The position numbers and the translations under genes were made by a program. This document shows, one piece after another, positions 54,353 through 63,423 of a DNA stretch of 64,000 nt (the stretch's first letter is position 1; every line of letters starts with the position of its first letter). A model generated the notes under the pieces. It searched no databases. It was not told where the DNA came from and saw nothing but the letters and a program-made list of their open reading frames with translations. The DNA lies in NCBI RefSeq assembly GCF_022346925.1, contig NZ_JAKRNJ010000003.1, positions 434,001 to 498,000 on the forward strand. The letters run 5' to 3'. This DNA is from Microvirga sp. ACRRW (GTDB lineage: Bacteria; Pseudomonadota; Alphaproteobacteria; Rhizobiales; Beijerinckiaceae).

Positions 54353-55321
54353 TTACTGCGAAGGTGGCGGTGGAACGACCGGGTAACCGGTTTCCGGGGA
54401 GGCGGTGGGGGCTTGTGTCGTCGGAGCGGCCGGCTGGGAGGGAGCAACCGTGTCCTTGTCTATGAGGCGGGAGGCCGGTTCGGTCCTCGTCCGGGCGCGC
54501 CGCTCGCGAACCACGGTCGTGGTTGCCGGAGCATCGTTGATGCCGAGCGGATAAATCGGGGCATCGATCTCGCCGAGATGAGCGGGCACGCGGGGCGGCG
54601 CTCCATAGGGGTTCCAGGAACCGGACATGTAATAGGCCGAGATGGTGAAGTTATACATGGTGCGCAGCAGCTGCTGCTGGGTCGCGGCCGCATCGCACAG
54701 GCGCAGGCGGATGGTGATCACCCCGCCCGGCACGAAGACGGCCGGCTCATTGGGCTCGATCCGCTGCCAGGCATAAAGGCAGACATCGCCGCTGGCGGAG
54801 CGGCCCGTGGCGAAGCCGAAGGGGCCGTACTTGTTCTGCACGAAGACCAGGGATGTCTGCATCTCGATGCCGGGCAGACGCTCCTCCATCTCCTCCTGGA
54901 CCCGCTCCTGCATCATGGCCGCAGACGGAACGCTCAGGACGTCGTCGATCTGGGATTGCGGCGCCACGCCCCCGGTGGCGAGGGTCACGTAGAACGCGTT
55001 CTGGCCGGGGGTCAGGGAGGCCGTCGAGAGGGCGATCTCCTGCGAGACCCCGTTCTGGTACTTGCGCTCCAGGACCGCCACGACGGAGGGGCCGCCGGGA
55101 GGCGGGACGATGATCGCCCGGGTGGCCGGAACCTCGTTCATGAGCGTGGCAAAGCCCAGCTCGGACTTCGTCGTGCAGGCCGTTGCCAGAAGAGGTGCCG
55201 CCAGAAGCGCTGCCTTCAGGGCCTTGCCGAGTCGCCCCCGCGATTCGGCAGGCCTCTCGAGCGCCGGGGCGCCGAGGTCTGTCCGATCATGGGGCAAGGA
55301 AAACAGCATGGGCAGGGTCAT
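54353..55321 (-). CDS. bcsN: cellulose biosynthesis protein BcsN, putative lipoprotein
   Basis: A 322-residue exported protein of the BcsN family that is found next to bcsAB in Rhizobiales. A charged leader of about 35 residues precedes a hydrophobic stretch KALKAALLAAPLLATAC. C49 could be the lipidated cysteine, though the -3 residue is Ala rather than the usual Leu. The mature region contains ERKYQNGVSQEIALSTAS and SGDVCLYAWQRIEP, then a Pro/Thr/Ser-rich tail. A shorter start cannot be excluded because of the long leader. It is encoded upstream of bcsA on the same strand, and its precise role in cellulose export is not established. Confidence 0.85.
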   Translation of the reverse strand: MTLPMLFSLPHDRTDLGAPALERPAESRGRLGKALKAALLAAPLLATACTTKSELGFATLMNEVPATRAIIVPPPGGPSVVAVLERKYQNGVSQEIALSTASLTPGQNAFYVTLATGGVAPQSQIDDVLSVPSAAMMQERVQEEMEERLPGIEMQTSLVFVQNKYGPFGFATGRSASGDVCLYAWQRIEPNEPAVFVPGGVITIRLRLCDAAATQQQLLRTMYNFTISAYYMSGSWNPYGAPPRVPAHLGEIDAPIYPLGINDAPATTTVVRERRARTRTEPASRLIDKDTVAPSQPAAPTTQAPTASPETGYPVVPPPPSQ

Positions 55322-55638
55322 CTCCGGCAGCGGCCAGTCGCTGGGATGAAGCTGTCCCCGAAGGGCTGTCGCATCCCATGAATCTTTAACCAGACATGGA
55401 CAAACATCGTTAACGAAGAGTAAGCAGCGGCCCCGGCCGGGGATTATTGTCCCTTCAAACTTGAAGGCCTGCGCTTGACGGGCGGCCTGCGGAGCATAAA
55501 AGCAGGGCTCGCGTCCTCCGCCGAGCGGCCCTGACCGCCGACCCAGGATCGCCTTTCAGACGTTTCTCGCCCGACATGCCGTGCCGGACGTTTTCTCAAT
55601 CCCATCTCGCATGAGTGGGGTCACGAAAGCCTTTTCCT
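55322..55638. other. 317-bp divergent promoter region between bcsN and the MFS gene
   Basis: No gene is seen. It contains the perfect 16-bp palindrome CCTTCAA-AC-TTGAAGG at 55452-55467 and a GC-rich palindrome CCCCGGCCGGGG near 55432-55443. One or both could be binding sites for a regulator of the divergent genes. Confidence 0.45.
55452..55467. promoter_or_regulatory. perfect 16-bp palindrome, possible operator
   Basis: CCTTCAA at 55452-55458 and TTGAAGG at 55461-55467 are exact mirror halves around AC. The site lies about 130 bp upstream of bcsN and 170 bp upstream of the MFS gene. No regulator is identified. Confidence 0.3.
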
Positions 55639-56826
55639 ATGAAATCCGCCTTTCTGCGCAACGCGCTCGTCCTCGGAATGCTGTCCGCCATCGGACCGTT
55701 CGCCATCGACATGTACCTGCCGGCTTTCCCGGCGATTGCCCGCGAGTTCCAGGTGGATGTGGGCGCGGTGCAGATGAGCCTGATGAGCTTCTTCCTGGCG
55801 GTCGCCATCTGCCAGCTCGCCTATGGGCCGCTTTCGGACCGGTTCGGGCGCAAGCCGCCGCTCTATTTCGGCTTGGCTCTCTTTACCTTAAGCAGCATCG
55901 GCTGCAGCTTCGCGCCCAATGTGGAGACGCTCATCGCGTTCCGCTTCATGCAGGGTGTCGGCTCCTGCGCGGCCATGGTGATTCCCCGGGCGATCATTCG
56001 CGATCTGCATACGGGCCACGAGGCCGCCCGCCTGATGGCGACCACGATGCTGGTGTTCAGCGTCTCGCCCATTCTTGCGCCGCTTGCTGGCAGCACGCTC
56101 ACCGAGTTCTTCAGCTGGCGCTTCATCTTCTGGGCCATCGCCGCCATCGGCCTCGGAGGCATGGCCGTGCTGCTGTTCCTCTTGCCCGAAACACGGCCCG
56201 AGGGCGTAGGGCAGCGGGGAATCCTGCAGGCCTTCACCACTTACAGAAACCTCCTGAAGGATCGTCGCTTTCTCGGTGTCACCTTCACCGGCGGCTTCAG
56301 CCAGGCGAGCTTCTTTGCCTATCTTGCCGGCTCATCCGTGATCTTCATCGAGCATTACGGCCTCTCGCCGTCGCATTACAGCATGATCTTCGCGTCGAAC
56401 GCGATCGCCTTCATCGGCAGCGCGCAGTTCAACAGCGTGTTCATGCGCCGCTTCGGCGCGGAGAAGCTCGTGCGCACGGCGATCTCCGGTTTCGTGGCGC
56501 TGGTGAGCCTGTTGTTCATTCTGACACTCGCCGGAATCGACAACGCCTATGTCCTCTGGGGCCTTCTGTTCCTCTCCTTCGGCTGCCTCGGCTTCGTCAT
56601 TCCCTCGACGGCTGTGCTGGCCTTGGAAGAGCATGGCCCGATCGCAGGCACGGCATCCGCGCTCATGGGCACGCTGCAGCTCAGCACGGGCGCGGTCATG
56701 ATCGCGCTCACCAGCCTGCTCTACAACGGGACGTCCCTGTCGATGGTGGGCTGCATCATGTTCTGCGGCTGGGTGGCCTTTGCGTTGAGCATGCGCACCT
56801 TGAAGCCGCGGCGCGTTTATCCCTGA
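55639..56826 (+). CDS. Bcr/CflA-family multidrug efflux MFS transporter
   Basis: A 395-residue inner-membrane proton antiporter of the DHA1 Bcr/CflA group with 12 predicted helices. The first helix carries GMLSAIGPFAIDMYLPAFP, the family hallmark. Motif A is YGPLSDRFGRKP near residues 65-76 (loop 2-3). The start ATG at 55639 (MKSAFLRNALVL) fits the family; an ATG at 55615 would add eight residues. Its last ten bases overlap the end of the convergent LysR gene. The exported compound is unknown. Members export drugs such as bicyclomycin or sulfonamides, and some export cysteine. Confidence 0.9.
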   Translation: MKSAFLRNALVLGMLSAIGPFAIDMYLPAFPAIAREFQVDVGAVQMSLMSFFLAVAICQLAYGPLSDRFGRKPPLYFGLALFTLSSIGCSFAPNVETLIAFRFMQGVGSCAAMVIPRAIIRDLHTGHEAARLMATTMLVFSVSPILAPLAGSTLTEFFSWRFIFWAIAAIGLGGMAVLLFLLPETRPEGVGQRGILQAFTTYRNLLKDRRFLGVTFTGGFSQASFFAYLAGSSVIFIEHYGLSPSHYSMIFASNAIAFIGSAQFNSVFMRRFGAEKLVRTAISGFVALVSLLFILTLAGIDNAYVLWGLLFLSFGCLGFVIPSTAVLALEEHGPIAGTASALMGTLQLSTGAVMIALTSLLYNGTSLSMVGCIMFCGWVAFALSMRTLKPRRVYP

Positions 56827-57713
56827 TTGGATTCGGCGAGGATCCAATCGCGGAACGAGCGCACCAGCGGCGCTTCCGACTTGTGCTCGGGATAGACGAG
56901 GTAATAGGCGCCGACGCTCAGGATGCTTTGCGGGAAGAGGATTTCCAGGCGTCCTGAGGCCAGCTCGTCCGCGATCAGGAAATGCGGAATAAGCCCCACG
57001 CCGAGGTCGGCGGCTGCCGCCTGCGCCACCATGGCGAATTGCTCGAAGCGCGGGCCGCGCATGGGATTGCCCGCATCCACATTCACGGTCGCGAACCATT
57101 CCGCCCAGGCAGTCGGGCGCGTGCTCTGCTGGAGCAGAGTGGCGCGGGCAAGATCGCCCGGCGCACTGATCTTTTCGCGTTCGCGATAGGTAGGGCTACA
57201 GACCGGCACGGCCTCTTCCCGGCGCAGCAATTCGCAGATCGCGCCGGGCCAGTGCGGCTCGCCGAAATGGATCGCGGCGTCGAAGGGCTCGGCGGCGAAG
57301 TCGAAGGGCACGAGGCGCACGCCGAAATTCACCGTCGCATCCGGGTGCTTCGCCATGAAATGCGGAATGCGCGGAATGAGCCAGCGGGTGCCGAAGGTCG
57401 GAAGCGTCGCGAGATTCAGGACGCCGCTCGTGCCCGAGAGCGCAATCGCCTGATGGGTGGCATCCGACAGTTCGCTTAAGGTGCCGCGCACCTGCGAGGC
57501 ATAGAGGCGGCCCACATCGGTCAGCACCACGCGCTGGCGGGAACGGCTGAAGAGCGAGACGCCGAGCGAATCCTCCAGCTGCTGAATCTGCCGCGAGACG
57601 GCGCTCTGGGTCAGGTTCAGCTCCTCGGCGGCGCGGGAGACGCTGCCATGCCTGGCCGTGGCCTCGAAGGCGAGAAGATTGCCGATATTGGGCAGAAAGC
57701 CGCGACGGAGCAC
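56817..57713 (-). CDS. LysR-family regulator divergent from glutaryl-CoA dehydrogenase (GcvA/GcdR-like)
   Basis: A 298-residue LysR regulator. The HTH is near residues 8-66 (GNLLAFEATARHGSVSRAAE, then LNLTQSAVSRQIQQLE). The effector domain follows (PTFGTRWLIPRIPHFMAKHP, typical of the GcvA subgroup). The start is GTG at 57713 with GGAA nine bases upstream; longer starts lie upstream in non-conserved sequence. It is divergent from glutaryl-CoA dehydrogenase (145 bp). In pseudomonads a LysR protein, GcdR, controls the glutarate CoA-transferase/GcdH genes, so a similar role here is a reasonable inference. Confidence 0.85.
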   Translation of the reverse strand: MLRRGFLPNIGNLLAFEATARHGSVSRAAEELNLTQSAVSRQIQQLEDSLGVSLFSRSRQRVVLTDVGRLYASQVRGTLSELSDATHQAIALSGTSGVLNLATLPTFGTRWLIPRIPHFMAKHPDATVNFGVRLVPFDFAAEPFDAAIHFGEPHWPGAICELLRREEAVPVCSPTYREREKISAPGDLARATLLQQSTRPTAWAEWFATVNVDAGNPMRGPRFEQFAMVAQAAAADLGVGLIPHFLIADELASGRLEILFPQSILSVGAYYLVYPEHKSEAPLVRSFRDWILAESNQG

Positions 57714-57858
57714 CAGTTCATTCCGTTTTCGAATAACCTGCTGCGAAGATGTCGCTTTACTTCTCCTCTGTCCAGCGCGATTTTTCCGGCAAAATCCAAC
57801 AGGTTTACCCGGCGCTCCAGAATGATCCTGTACGCCGTACTCAAGAGGAATACTCATC

Positions 57859-59058
<1,200 letters not shown>

Positions 59059-59150
59059 GCTTATGATTTGAGCCACCCGAGCCTTTTCCTTACGAGGGGA
59101 GGGCTTGGAGGCGATCCCGTCGTTCTTCGTGAAAGGAAATGGTGAGTCAC

Positions 59151-59957
59151 ATGCCTCTTCGGATCACTCTCGCAGGAGCAACGGGTTGGGTCGGCAAGGC
59201 GCTGGTGGCGGCGATTGCTGCCTCCGATGATCTGGAACTCGCAGGCGCGGTCAGCCGCAGCGCTGCGGGCCAGGATGCGGGCGAGGCCGCAGGCCTTCCC
59301 CGTCTTGGCGTCGCGATCAGCGCAACGCTCGAAGAGGCCTTGAAGGCACCATCCGACGTGGTGATCGACTACACCAAGCCTAACGCGGTCAAGGCGCATG
59401 CGCTGACCGCTTTGGCGCATGGCCGCCACGTGGTCGTCGGCACGTCGGGGCTCTCGGCGGAAGAATACGCGGAGATCGATGCTGTCGCGCAAAAGGCCGG
59501 ACGCGGTGTTCTCGCTGCCGGTAATTTCTCGATCACCGCAACGCTGCTACGCCGCTTCGCTCTTGAAGCTGCACGCTTCGTGCCGGATGTGGAAGTCATC
59601 GATTACGCGTCCGCGAAAAAGCCCGACACGCCCTCTGGCACCGCACGCGAGCTTGCGGAACTCCTGAGCGATGTTCGTCAGCCTGCCACCTCGAAAGCTG
59701 TCGATGAACTCACCGGAATTCGCGAAACGCGTGGCGGTGGTCTCGGCGCGAAGGAGCCTGTGCAGGTTCACTCGCTGCGCATGCCGTCCTTCGTCCTCTC
59801 ATGCGAAGCCGTGTTCGGTGCCGACAACGAGCGCCTCGTGATCCGTCACGATGCCGGATCGTCCGCAGCCCCTTATGTGACCGGCACGCTGCTCGCCGCA
59901 CGCCGAGTCTCGTCGTTCACCGGCCTGAAACGCGGCCTCGATGCCGTGATGGATTGA
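59151..59957 (+). CDS. dihydrodipicolinate-reductase (DapB)-like protein lacking the catalytic His pair
   Basis: A 268-residue protein with the overall DapB layout. The nucleotide loop is GATGWVG at 9-15 (canonical GxxGRMG). VVVGTSGLSAEEYAEID is at 94-110, and the substrate region KKPDTPSGTA is at 156-165. The canonical EAHHxxKxDAPSGT has two histidines that act in catalysis. Here they are replaced: Y152-A153-S154-A155-K156-K157, so only the lysine remains. The arginine of the NADPH loop is also Trp/Val. It is therefore probably not the main DapB and may be a repurposed reductase or a regulator. It lies between gcdH and the CoA-transferase. An ATG at 59139 is an alternative start. Confidence 0.72.
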   Translation: MPLRITLAGATGWVGKALVAAIAASDDLELAGAVSRSAAGQDAGEAAGLPRLGVAISATLEEALKAPSDVVIDYTKPNAVKAHALTALAHGRHVVVGTSGLSAEEYAEIDAVAQKAGRGVLAAGNFSITATLLRRFALEAARFVPDVEVIDYASAKKPDTPSGTARELAELLSDVRQPATSKAVDELTGIRETRGGGLGAKEPVQVHSLRMPSFVLSCEAVFGADNERLVIRHDAGSSAAPYVTGTLLAARRVSSFTGLKRGLDAVMD

Positions 59958-59961
59958 CGGA

Positions 59962-60318
59962 ATGAGGCCGCTTGCGCTCATTGTCTTCATGACATTGGTT
60001 CAACTCTCATGGCATAGTGCCTGTGCTGAAGAGGTTGCTCCTTCGCAGCGTGGGGCGGCTCAAACTGAGGCGACGCCTTTCACAATGGCGTACACCTCAA
60101 TCAAGGCTGTCTGCTGGCCAGATGTGCCCGCTTGTGGGACTGCCGAGCATATCTTCTGTGACATCGAGACATTCGGCATCCCCGAAATTATCAACGGGCG
60201 ACAGGTGCTCGTTTCGAAGTCCCGCACAACTCAGCAGTGCATGCTTAGAAAAGAGCTATCTCGGTTTGAGAACAGCATGCATGACTCAGTCATCTACAAA
60301 CGGGGTATTAGGCCTTGA
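59962..60318 (+). CDS. small secreted cysteine-containing protein of unknown function
   Basis: A 118-residue protein with a Sec signal peptide (MRPLALIVFMTLVQLSWHSA) and probable cleavage after ACA near residue 22. The mature part has four cysteines (C51, C58, C66, C93) and no known domain. Its codon use is less GC-rich at third positions than its neighbours, hinting at later acquisition. It begins four bases after the DapB-like stop. Its stop TGA overlaps the TTG start of the CoA-transferase by two bases (60316-60317), so it may affect translation of that gene. I do not recognise a family. Confidence 0.55.
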   Translation: MRPLALIVFMTLVQLSWHSACAEEVAPSQRGAAQTEATPFTMAYTSIKAVCWPDVPACGTAEHIFCDIETFGIPEIINGRQVLVSKSRTTQQCMLRKELSRFENSMHDSVIYKRGIRP

Positions 60319-61502
60319 CTGCACAACACAATCGCCCTCTCGCAGGCCTCAAAGTCCTCGAACTCGCCCGCATTCTTGCCGGTCCCTGGGTCGGTCAGCT
60401 ACTCGCCGATCTCGGCGCCGATGTGGTGAAGGTCGAGCGTCCCGGTGCGGGTGACGACACGCGCGGTTGGGGGCCTCCCTTCGTCGAGGCTGCAGATGGC
60501 GGCGATCTGTCGGCGGCTTACTTTCACTCGTGCAATCGTGGCAAGCGTTCCATCGCGGTCGATTTCGAAAGCGCTGAGGGGCAGGAGCTTGTGCGCAAGC
60601 TCGCCTCCCATGCGGATGTGGTGATCGAGAACTTCAAGGTCGGGGGCTTAAAGAAATACGGCCTCGATTACGAGAGCCTCAAGAAGGTCAATCCACGCCT
60701 CGTCTATTGCTCCATCACTGGCTTCGGCCAGAACGGGCCTTATGCGGCGCGTGCCGGTTATGATTTCATGATCCAGGGCCTTGGCGGCATCATGGATCTG
60801 ACGGGAGATCCCGAAGGCGAGCCGCAGAAGATCGGCGTGGCTTATGTCGATATTTTCACCGGCGTTTATTCCGTGGTCGGCATTCTTGCCGCCTTGCGCC
60901 AGCGCGACCAGACGGGTGAGGGCGCGCATCTCGACATGGCGCTCCTCGATGTGCAGACGAGCGTGCTCGCCAACCAGGCGATGAACTATCTTGCTTCCGC
61001 CAAGTCGCCGCGCCGCATGGGCAATGCGCATCCCAACATCGTGCCCTATCAGGTGTTTCCGGTGGCCGACGGTCACGTGATCGTGGCGGTGGGCAATGAC
61101 GGGCAGTTCTCCCGTTTCGTCGCCGTGCTCGGTCAGCCGGAGCTGGCGCAGGACGAGCGCTTCGCCACCAATGCGGGCCGCGTGCGGAATCGCGCTGAGC
61201 TCGTGCCGGTTCTCACCAAGCTCACGCTTCAGACGACGCGCGATGGTTTGTTGGCGGCGCTTGAGAAGCAAGGCGTGCCGGCAGGACCCATCAACACGGT
61301 CGAGGATGTGTTCGCCGATCCGCAGGTGATCGCGCGCGGCATGAAGATCGATCTTCCCTCGCCCATTGCAAAGGGCGGCGCGATTCCCTCCGTGCGCTCG
61401 CCCATCGTCATGAACGGCGAGCCCATGGCGGCGAGGCGCCCGTCGCCGCGTCTCGGCGAGCATACGGATGAGGTGCTAAGCGATCCGTCTTGGATGGCTT
61501 AG
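60315..61502 (+). CDS. CaiB/BaiF (class III) CoA-transferase, likely glutarate CoA-transferase
   Basis: A 395-residue enzyme that transfers CoA between a CoA donor and a carboxylate. The N-terminus LAGLKVLELARILAGPWVGQ is at 9-28. The catalytic aspartate is probably D179 in IGVAYVDIFTGVYSV. The segment GNAHPNIVPYQVFPVADGHV near 236-255 is typical of the class. The start is TTG at 60315, needed because no Met precedes the conserved N-terminus. Co-orientation with gcdH supports activation of glutarate (succinyl-CoA:glutarate type), making glutaryl-CoA for the dehydrogenase. Other dicarboxylates remain possible. Confidence 0.87.
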   Translation: MTAQHNRPLAGLKVLELARILAGPWVGQLLADLGADVVKVERPGAGDDTRGWGPPFVEAADGGDLSAAYFHSCNRGKRSIAVDFESAEGQELVRKLASHADVVIENFKVGGLKKYGLDYESLKKVNPRLVYCSITGFGQNGPYAARAGYDFMIQGLGGIMDLTGDPEGEPQKIGVAYVDIFTGVYSVVGILAALRQRDQTGEGAHLDMALLDVQTSVLANQAMNYLASAKSPRRMGNAHPNIVPYQVFPVADGHVIVAVGNDGQFSRFVAVLGQPELAQDERFATNAGRVRNRAELVPVLTKLTLQTTRDGLLAALEKQGVPAGPINTVEDVFADPQVIARGMKIDLPSPIAKGGAIPSVRSPIVMNGEPMAARRPSPRLGEHTDEVLSDPSWMA

Positions 61503-61503
61503 G

Positions 61504-61550
61504 AAGCCTCGGACGCAAAGTGGGTGCCGGTTTTGCGTGGAAAGAGGCTT
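61504..61550. terminator. hairpin between the CoA-transferase and TetR genes
   Basis: A nested inverted repeat: outer arms AAGCCTC (61504-61510) and GAGGCTT (61544-61550), inner arms ACGCAAA (61513-61519) and TTTGCGT (61532-61538). It lies between the two convergent genes and has no long T-run. Its inner part resembles a dispersed intergenic palindrome. Confidence 0.5.
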
Positions 61551-61564
61551 AAAGAACTAACGCC

Positions 61565-62134
61565 TTAAGACGCAATGCCCTTCGTGAGCAGGCGGTTGAT
61601 CGCCTGCACGATCCGCTCACGATCTTGATCGGAGAAGGGGCTTAGATTGTGCATCTCGAGGTTGCTCAAGCCCTCGACGGCCAGCCAGCCGAGAAGCGCG
61701 GAATCGAGATCTTCCGATCCGGATTTGATGCGTTCCAATGTTTCGGCAATCACGGCGCGGACAGGGTCGAGCAGGCGCGGATTCTCCGCCGTCGCCACCA
61801 TCAGCCCGGTCGCGATTTCCTGCATCTTGCCGCCGCAGCACATATCGAGAACGGTTGTGGCGACGAGGCGCGCTTCCAGATTCGGGCCGGGGGTGATCTG
61901 AGCGCGCAGATCCTCCTTGGAGGCCGAAACCTGGTCGATCATGCGCTGGATCATGGCCTGAAGCAGCGCATCCTTGCTGGGGAAGTTGTAGAGAAGACCG
62001 CCCTTGCTGAGGCCCGCCCGTTCGGCCACCGCGTCCAGCGTCAGACGCCCTGCGCCGATCTCGGCAACGAGTTCGGCCGCCGCGTCGAGGATCTTCTCGC
62101 GGGAACTCTTACGGCCTCGGGCATTTTCTAACAT
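61565..62134 (-). CDS. TetR-family repressor of the adjacent RND efflux operon
   Basis: A 189-residue repressor. The HTH is near residues 12-60 (SREKILDAAAELVAEIGAG, then AVAERAGLSKGGLLYNFPSK). A C-terminal ligand-binding domain follows and contains CGGKMQEIATGLMVATAENP. The ATG at 62134 is preferred over the upstream TTG at 62149. It is divergent from an RND efflux pump operon. The intergenic region holds a palindrome within a promoter-like sequence, so the gene probably represses the pump and itself. The inducer is unknown. Confidence 0.88.
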   Translation of the reverse strand: MLENARGRKSSREKILDAAAELVAEIGAGRLTLDAVAERAGLSKGGLLYNFPSKDALLQAMIQRMIDQVSASKEDLRAQITPGPNLEARLVATTVLDMCCGGKMQEIATGLMVATAENPRLLDPVRAVIAETLERIKSGSEDLDSALLGWLAVEGLSNLEMHNLSPFSDQDRERIVQAINRLLTKGIAS

Positions 62135-62143
62135 TGGCAACTC

Positions 62144-62172
62144 TTGCAACTAAACCGTCCAGTCGGTATATA
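62144..62172 (+). promoter_or_regulatory. sigma70-like promoter with TetR-type operator in the spacer
   Basis: A -35-like TTGCAA (62144-62149) and a -10-like TATATA (62167-62172) are 17 bp apart. The spacer contains ACCG-TCCAGT-CGGT (62154-62167), an inverted repeat ending at the -10 box. Binding of the divergent TetR protein there would block the RND operon. Confidence 0.55.
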
Positions 62173-62278
62173 AATGGTGCCGCGGCATTGGCGTCAAGAG
62201 CAAGTTGAGCTATTGCCGCACCTCCACCTTTAATGTCTGTAGCCCGCCCGGCGGGCCTGTAACTTCTGGAAGAAGCCC

Positions 62279-63412
62279 ATGAAACGGCGCCTCGTAGTCG
62301 GTCTCGTCTTTACTCTTGCGATTTTGCTCTGTGCCGGGCTGATTTGGTTCAACTTCTTCCGGGACAAGATGATCACCCAGTTCTTCGCGAACATGCAGCA
62401 ACCCCCGCAGGTGATCTCTGCCGCCAAGGTTGAGGCGAAGACTTGGACGCCCAGCATCAGCGCCATCGGTACGGCCAAGGCTGCCAACGGCGTCGAGCTG
62501 GCCTTCGAGACGCCTGGCATCGTCAAGGAGATCAAGTTCAAGGCGAACCAGAAGATCCAGAAGGGCGATGTGCTCGTTCAGCTCGACGATACGGTCGAAC
62601 GCGCGGACATTCAGGACGTTCAGGCCAATGTGAAGACGGCGGAAAGCGCTTACGAGCGTGCCAGGACCCTGTCGACTCGTGGCTATGGCACGGAAGCCAA
62701 TCTCGATCAGGCAAGCGCTCTGCTCGCTGCGGCGCGCTCGCGCCTCGCGCGCCTGGAGGCCACCATCGAGCAGAAAGCCCTGAAGGCTCCGTTCTCTGGC
62801 GTCATCGGCATTCCGCGCGTTGATGTGGGTCAGTACCTGCAGCCCGGTTCGGTGATCGCGAGCTTCCAGGATCTCGATTCCATGAAGGTCGATTTCACCG
62901 TGCCCGAGCAGATGGCCGATCAGGTCAAGCTCGACCAGGAAGTCCGCTTGGGGGTGAGCGAAACCGATCTGCCCTTCAAGGGCCGCGTGATCGGTAAGGA
63001 TCCGCGCGTCGATCCCAAGACCCGCCTCGTCTCCGTGCAGGCTCTCATCGAGGACAACAAGAGCCGGGCCATCCTGCCGGGACAGTTCCTGCATGTGGAA
63101 GTGGTTCTGCCGGAACAGCCTAACGTCATCACCGTGCCGCAGACGGCCGTCATCACCAGCTTGTACGGCGACTACGTCTACACGATCGATCAGGAAGAGC
63201 GGGCCGGCAATCAGGTTCAGGTCGCCAAGCAGGTCTTCGTGAAGACCGGCCGCCGCCGCGGCGGCGTGCTCGAAGTCCTGTCGGGCATCCAGCCGGGTCA
63301 GCAGGTCGTGGCTTCGGGCCAGAACAAGCTGCAGTCCGGCGCGACCGTCAAGATTGATAACACCATTGATGTGACAAAGCTCGACGCGACCAAGCTCGCA
63401 AACGGGCAGTAG
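62279..63412 (+). CDS. RND efflux periplasmic adaptor (membrane fusion protein)
   Basis: A 377-residue adaptor that links an RND pump to an outer-membrane channel. An N-terminal membrane anchor covers residues ~5-28 (RLVVGLVFTLAILLCAGLIW). Lipoyl/barrel-sandwich halves are seen as VQLDDTVERADIQDVQANVK and KAPFSGVIGIPRVDVGQYLQ. A short alpha-hairpin lies around 120-165, and beta-barrel and membrane-proximal domains follow (RGGVLEVLSGIQPGQQVVAS near the end). There is no lipobox. It is encoded 11 bp upstream of the RND permease and downstream of the TetR-regulated promoter. Confidence 0.93.
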   Translation: MKRRLVVGLVFTLAILLCAGLIWFNFFRDKMITQFFANMQQPPQVISAAKVEAKTWTPSISAIGTAKAANGVELAFETPGIVKEIKFKANQKIQKGDVLVQLDDTVERADIQDVQANVKTAESAYERARTLSTRGYGTEANLDQASALLAAARSRLARLEATIEQKALKAPFSGVIGIPRVDVGQYLQPGSVIASFQDLDSMKVDFTVPEQMADQVKLDQEVRLGVSETDLPFKGRVIGKDPRVDPKTRLVSVQALIEDNKSRAILPGQFLHVEVVLPEQPNVITVPQTAVITSLYGDYVYTIDQEERAGNQVQVAKQVFVKTGRRRGGVLEVLSGIQPGQQVVASGQNKLQSGATVKIDNTIDVTKLDATKLANGQ

Positions 63413-63423
63413 GCAAAAACGCC

